DNA of 64,000 nucleotides, taken from the NCBI GenBank assembly GCA_034433375.1, contig DAOUAQ010000116.1:43109-107108 (forward strand), written 5' to 3'. Of the stretch, positions 60,433 to 64,000 are shown piece by piece (positions within the stretch are counted from its first letter, which is position 1; each line of letters begins with the position of its first letter). The DNA is from DSWT01 sp034433375. GTDB lineage: Bacteria; Chloroflexota; Anaerolineae; B4-G1; SLSP01. The translations under genes and the position numbers were made by a program. Below the pieces are notes generated by a model, which did no database searches, was not told the DNA's origin, and worked only from the letters and a program-made list of their open reading frames with translations.

Positions 60433-62260
60433 AACTCTGCTGGGGCAGCATTTCTCCGATTATTTTGAGTAGGTCCTTCATATCCATTGGTTTGCTGACG
60501 TATGCGTTAGCGCCTGCGGTTAAACAACGTTCCCGGTCGCCGGGCATGGTCAGTGCTGTGACTGCAATGATCGGAATATCCCGTAGACTTGAATCACTGC
60601 GGATGCGGCGTGTGGCTTCGACGCCATTCATGCCGGGCATCTGAATATCCATTAAGATAAGATGGGGATCGTGCGTGCGCGCCGCATCAATCGCTGTTGC
60701 GCCGTCTGCGGCCGTGATGGTGCGGTAGCCGGCCAGGTTCAGCATTTGGCAGAGGACTTTGCGATTCATCGCATTATCTTCGACCACCAGGATTAGCATC
60801 TTGTTGTTTGGATGGGACGTAGCTGATGGCGATTCGACCGGGATAAGCGGTGTGTCCATTAACTCCGGCGTTGGAACACTCCACGGCATGGAAATCGTGA
60901 AACGGCTGCCTTGCCCGACCTGGCTTTCCACAGCGATGGCGCCTCCATGCATCTCCACAAGGTAGCGCACAAAAGCCAATCCCAAGCCTGATCCTCCGTG
61001 CTCCCGCGTGATGCTGGTTTCAAACTGTGTGAAGGGCTGGAAAAGCGCCGCGATGTTTGCCTCGGTGATGCCAATCCCTGTGTCCCACACAGTAAAATGG
61101 GCTATTTGAGTGGTTCTAGTTCTATCCCCTTTGACTTCCAGGCCAATCGTTCCACCCTTTGGCGTGAACTTCACAGCGTTATTGAGCAGATTATCCAGTA
61201 TCTTTTTGAAACGTTTTGCATCTGCCTGGATGATAGACACGGCGCTATCGAATGTCGTCATAATGGTGAGTCCCTTGCTGTGTGCGGCAGGCTCGATCTG
61301 ATGCAGGCTGGCTTGACAGGTTTGTTTAACATTGACCGATTCTATCTTCAATCTCAGTTGTCCGCTCTTGAAGTCCGAAAAATCCAATACATCATTCAAG
61401 AGTTCAGCAAGATGCTGCGCGCTTTCCTTGATGTTCGCTGCTACTTGCCGTTGGCGTTCGTTCATCGAGCCGTAGTGTTCATTGTAGAGTAGATCGGCGA
61501 AAGCCAGAATTGGGGTGAGTGGTGTGCGTAACTCGTGATTGATATTGGCGAGGAATTCATCACGTGTTTGGAGCGCGTGCAGAATTTGCACGTTGGCTGC
61601 TTGCAGGGCGGCTGTTCGTTCCTCCACGCGCCGGGCCAACGATTCTCGTTCTGCTTGTAGGGCTGCCTCCGCTGTCTTCTGCGCAGTGATGTCCCGAATG
61701 ATCGTCAGCACGCTGTCCCCGTTACACTTGACCATACGCGCCTCAAAGTAGCGCCGCGCGTCTGGGTAAGGGAGCTGATACTCGTACTGCTGCGTCTCTT
61801 GTGTGCGCATAGCCTCAGCGATGTAATGCATCACCCGGTTCGCAAATTCCAGGGGGAAAACCTCATAGAGTGATTTGCCAACAAACTGGTCCGGTGGACG
61901 CCATAGATTGCTGGATTGCGCAGCGTGGTACTGCAAGAAATATCCATCACTAGAAAGTCGAAACAGCATATCAGGGAGGGCCTGTAGAATGGCGTGGTTC
62001 TCCGCTTCGCTTTCACGCAGCGCGGCTTCGGCGCAACGCAGACGCTCCATAAATTTTGAATAGGTCAGCGTCATAAATGCAGAAATACCGGCTGAAATAA
62101 AAAAAGCGCGAATAATCGCTTGTGGTACCAACGATTTTTGGATCAACAAATCCGAGATGATGACGACAATTTCAGAAAACACAACAGCCACCGCAATCAC
62201 GGCGATGGCGATTTTGCGGCTGCTCCATTTTTCGAGTACATCTTGGAGTTTTCTGAACAT
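60416..62260 (-). CDS. Hybrid histidine kinase with PAS and receiver
   Basis: This 614-residue protein has two TM helices (about 17-40 and 48-66), a PAS (about 85-200), a coiled coil, HisKA with the His about 240 (NINHELRTPL), HATPase (about 345-455, DTGIGI and GGSGLGL) and a C-terminal receiver (about 490-605, LMDIQMPG, SKP). It has no output domain, so it relays to an unseen partner. The start lacks a ribosome binding site. Its end overlaps the next kinase start by 17 bp. The partner kinase lacks a receiver, so phosphotransfer between the two is possible. Confidence 0.92.
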   Translation of the reverse strand: MFRKLQDVLEKWSSRKIAIAVIAVAVVFSEIVVIISDLLIQKSLVPQAIIRAFFISAGISAFMTLTYSKFMERLRCAEAALRESEAENHAILQALPDMLFRLSSDGYFLQYHAAQSSNLWRPPDQFVGKSLYEVFPLEFANRVMHYIAEAMRTQETQQYEYQLPYPDARRYFEARMVKCNGDSVLTIIRDITAQKTAEAALQAERESLARRVEERTAALQAANVQILHALQTRDEFLANINHELRTPLTPILAFADLLYNEHYGSMNERQRQVAANIKESAQHLAELLNDVLDFSDFKSGQLRLKIESVNVKQTCQASLHQIEPAAHSKGLTIMTTFDSAVSIIQADAKRFKKILDNLLNNAVKFTPKGGTIGLEVKGDRTRTTQIAHFTVWDTGIGITEANIAALFQPFTQFETSITREHGGSGLGLAFVRYLVEMHGGAIAVESQVGQGSRFTISMPWSVPTPELMDTPLIPVESPSATSHPNNKMLILVVEDNAMNRKVLCQMLNLAGYRTITAADGATAIDAARTHDPHLILMDIQMPGMNGVEATRRIRSDSSLRDIPIIAVTALTMPGDRERCLTAGANAYVSKPMDMKDLLKIIGEMLPQQSYDCST

Positions 62261-62650
62261 CGTTAATTCAATCTCAGCTTAAACCTTTGCCTGGACAATT
62301 AGCTCTTTATGGATAGCATAACACGGTTCCATAGTTTTGCTGTTAGCATTACATGGCAGTTTTGTGGCAATTGGGTTAGTTTTAGGATAGAATTCATTGT
62401 GCAGTATACTACATTCAGGTGAATTCTGCAACCTTTCAATGTTAAAAATAGCTCGGTCATATCGCAGCCAGGGGCTTCCTCGATTTTGCATTTCCCGTTT
62501 TGATAGTATCCTGCCAGGGTTTGACAGGAGCCAGCTTTGTATAATACTCGCTTGATCCGCGCAACCCGCCTGACTGCTTGCGCGGGAAAACGGTTGGGGA
62601 TGTCTACCTGTATTGACTTTATTTATCATATTTAACTTGCAAAATCAGAT
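62261..62650. other. Intergenic region with a hairpin and an ambiguous promoter
   Basis: This gap between divergent genes holds no convincing gene. A perfect 8-bp inverted repeat CCGCGCAA/TTGCGCGG (62557-62564, 62578-62585) follows TTGACA (62521-62526) and TATAAT (62540-62545), whose 13-bp spacer is too short for a normal promoter. I see no clear promoter for the minus-strand kinase. Confidence 0.35.
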
Positions 62651-62678
62651 TTGACACCCCTGCCTATTGTGGTATTAT
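62651..62678 (+). promoter_or_regulatory. Promoter for class II ribonucleotide reductase
   Basis: A perfect TTGACA (62651-62656) and TATTAT (62673-62678) are 16 bp apart, leaving a leader of about 115 nt. Confidence 0.65.
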
Positions 62679-62686
62679 AAACGTAA

Positions 62687-62703
62687 ATCCCAAACTGTGG
62701 GAT
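62687..62703 (+). promoter_or_regulatory. Small palindrome at the nrdJ transcription start
   Basis: ATCCCA/TGGGAT (62687-62692, 62698-62703) lies just after the predicted -10 and could be a repressor site. A weak GCAAT/ATTGC hairpin (62729-62742) with a T-run follows. No cobalamin riboswitch box was seen. Confidence 0.35.
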
Positions 62704-62801
62704 ATATAAAAATAAATGCAAAAATAATGCAATAAGCATTGCTTTTTATTCCTTGTGATCCTCATCAATCCATTCATCACGAATTCCAGGAGGGAATGAC
62801 C

Positions 62802-64000
62802 ATGTTGGAGCAGGCACTTGATTATATTGACGTGAGTGTACCACAGATTACCATACCTGAAACGATCGTCAAGCGTGACGGGCGGGTCGTCGCTTTTGAC
62901 GCCGACCGTATTGAGACGGCCTTGAAGCGCTGTTTTAACAGTCTCAGCCGCCGTCCCGTCATATCCACCACCGATTTGACACAGCAAGCTGTCAATATCG
63001 TTGCCGCGAAATACTCACAACCCACCGTTGAACAGATTCAGGACATCGTTGAGATGGTGTTGCTGGCGGCCGGCGAATATGAAGCCGCCAAGCACTACAT
63101 CCTCTATCGCGCCGAGCGCGCCAAACTGCGCCAGACCCGCCCAATTCCTGAGAGCGTGCGTTCAGCGTTTGCCGTGTCGGATGAGTATTTCCCCACACAG
63201 CTTCAGAAATTTCAATTCTATGACAAATATTCGCGTTTCAACTACGAGTTGAGCCGGCGCGAAACCTGGGTTGAAACGGTGGATCGCGCAGTGGATTATC
63301 TCAAGGAGCTTTCTGAATACCAGCTGACAGCCGAAACCTATGCGCGCGTCCGCCAGGCTATTCTTGACATGCGCGCCATGCCGTCAATGCGCCTGTTGGC
63401 GATGGCGGGACCGGCTGCGCGGCGTAACAACATCGCCATCTACAACTGCTCATACCAGCCGGTGGAAAGCCTGGATTCTTTCGTCGAGGCGCTGATCATC
63501 TCGATGAGCGGTTGCGGTGTAGGCTATTCCGTAGAGCGCCAGTACGTGGAGAATTTTTCGCGCATTCAACGCCAGTTGGGTTTGACGCCGGCCCGTTTTG
63601 TGATTGAGGATTCTGCTGAAGGTTGGGCGGACGCGCTGCGTTTTGGTCTGGAGACGTGGTTCGAGGGTGGCGACGTCAACTTTGACTTCTCGCTCGTGCG
63701 TCCGGCCGGCGCGCCGCTGCGCATCAAAGGCGGGCGCGCTTCTGGACCGGAGCCGCTGCGCAAGATGCTGGACTTCACCCGCGCGAGGATCCTCGCGCGG
63801 CAGGGGAGCTTCCTGCGCCCCCTCGATGCGCACGACATTATGTGCGCGATTGGCGGTGCGGCGGTGTCCGGCGGCGTGCGCCGCACGGCGATGATCGCCC
63901 TGTTCGATCAGGACGACACGGAGATGAAGACGTGCAAAGACGGCGACTTTTGGCGGGAGAACAGCCAACGCTGGAACGCCAACAACTCGGCGGTCTGGCC
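62802..64000 (+). CDS. nrdJ: Class II (B12-dependent) ribonucleotide reductase, 5' part
   Basis: The frame runs off the window after 399 complete codons. An N-terminal ATP-cone (about 18-110, VKRDGRVVAFDADRI) gives allosteric control. The catalytic barrel begins with MPSMRLLAMAG, then YNCSYQP (Cys216, likely the first redox cysteine) and SGCGVGYS, with GRASGPEP and SGGVRRTAM further on. These fit adenosylcobalamin-dependent reductases, in particular the RTPR-like group. They make deoxyribonucleotides without oxygen dependence. AGGAGGG precedes the ATG. It has its own promoter. The radical cysteine and C-terminal part lie outside the window. Confidence 0.93.
   Translation, partial: MLEQALDYIDVSVPQITIPETIVKRDGRVVAFDADRIETALKRCFNSLSRRPVISTTDLTQQAVNIVAAKYSQPTVEQIQDIVEMVLLAAGEYEAAKHYILYRAERAKLRQTRPIPESVRSAFAVSDEYFPTQLQKFQFYDKYSRFNYELSRRETWVETVDRAVDYLKELSEYQLTAETYARVRQAILDMRAMPSMRLLAMAGPAARRNNIAIYNCSYQPVESLDSFVEALIISMSGCGVGYSVERQYVENFSRIQRQLGLTPARFVIEDSAEGWADALRFGLETWFEGGDVNFDFSLVRPAGAPLRIKGGRASGPEPLRKMLDFTRARILARQGSFLRPLDAHDIMCAIGGAAVSGGVRRTAMIALFDQDDTEMKTCKDGDFWRENSQRWNANNSAVW

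Noticed and set aside
62521..62545. Normal promoter with TTGACA and TATAAT
   Set aside because: The spacer is only 13 bp, too short for a standard sigma-70 promoter; recorded only as ambiguous.
62279..62629. 116-codon minus-strand frame in the gap before nrdJ
   Set aside because: Composition looks random and there is no ribosome binding site.
62679..62801. Cobalamin riboswitch or NrdR boxes in the nrdJ leader
   Set aside because: No B12-box sequence and no paired NrdR palindromes were found; only a short ATCCCA/TGGGAT repeat is present.

Overview
This 64-kb window is a GC-rich, gene-dense bacterial chromosome segment. Very large multi-GAF sensor proteins, DUF11-repeat surface proteins ending in an FLPLVLRN-type tail, a VanW-family protein, a B12-binding radical SAM protein and a class II (B12-dependent) ribonucleotide reductase together point to a Chloroflexota bacterium of the Anaerolineae/Caldilineae kind. 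That placement is inferred from protein content; no rRNA or tRNA gene was seen. I found no CRISPR array, transposase or phage gene.

Region 1 (1-22787, + strand) is one tightly packed signalling locus. It holds five multidomain GAF/PAS proteins without a kinase domain (690, 781, 467, 594 and 1493 residues), two tandem STAS/SpoIIAA-like proteins, one substrate-binding lipoprotein without an ABC permease or ATPase, and a 2885-residue hybrid histidine kinase (PAS, about 13 GAF or GAF-like domains, HisKA, HATPase, two receivers). Start/stop overlaps and very short gaps suggest one transcript. All five kinase-less proteins end in the same C-terminal module of about 45 residues, and five proteins carry a recurrent W/Y-containing GAF-like module. 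I propose a sensory array feeding one large kinase; this is the best candidate for an undescribed system in the window.

Region 2 (22800-36500) is housekeeping and accessory: a ferredoxin, a PHP phosphoesterase, a PolX operon with a ROK-like pseudokinase, a VanW protein, a two-TM protein with a Fur-box-like operator, a GH94 phosphorylase, a VapBC-type toxin-antitoxin pair with a clear palindromic operator, an O-antigen-ligase-like protein and a DNA polymerase III beta clamp.

Region 3 (36600-48900) has a LonC/YcbZ-type protease, a CBM-like protein, a degenerate MBL-fold protein, a TPR protein, a 1878-residue cell-surface DUF11/PKD protein and a small unknown protein.

Region 4 (48900-54650, - strand) is a redox run: protein disulfide oxidoreductase, thioredoxin reductase, a DUF2892 membrane protein, a cupin, OsmC, a membrane-anchored thioredoxin and a DNA-methylase-like protein without a recognisable catalytic motif.

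Region 5 (54700-64000) has a B12-binding radical SAM protein, two overlapping histidine kinases (one with 14 propeller blades outside the cell, one hybrid) and the 5' part of a class II ribonucleotide reductase. Several intergenic gaps carry good sigma-70-like promoters and hairpin terminators, listed individually.
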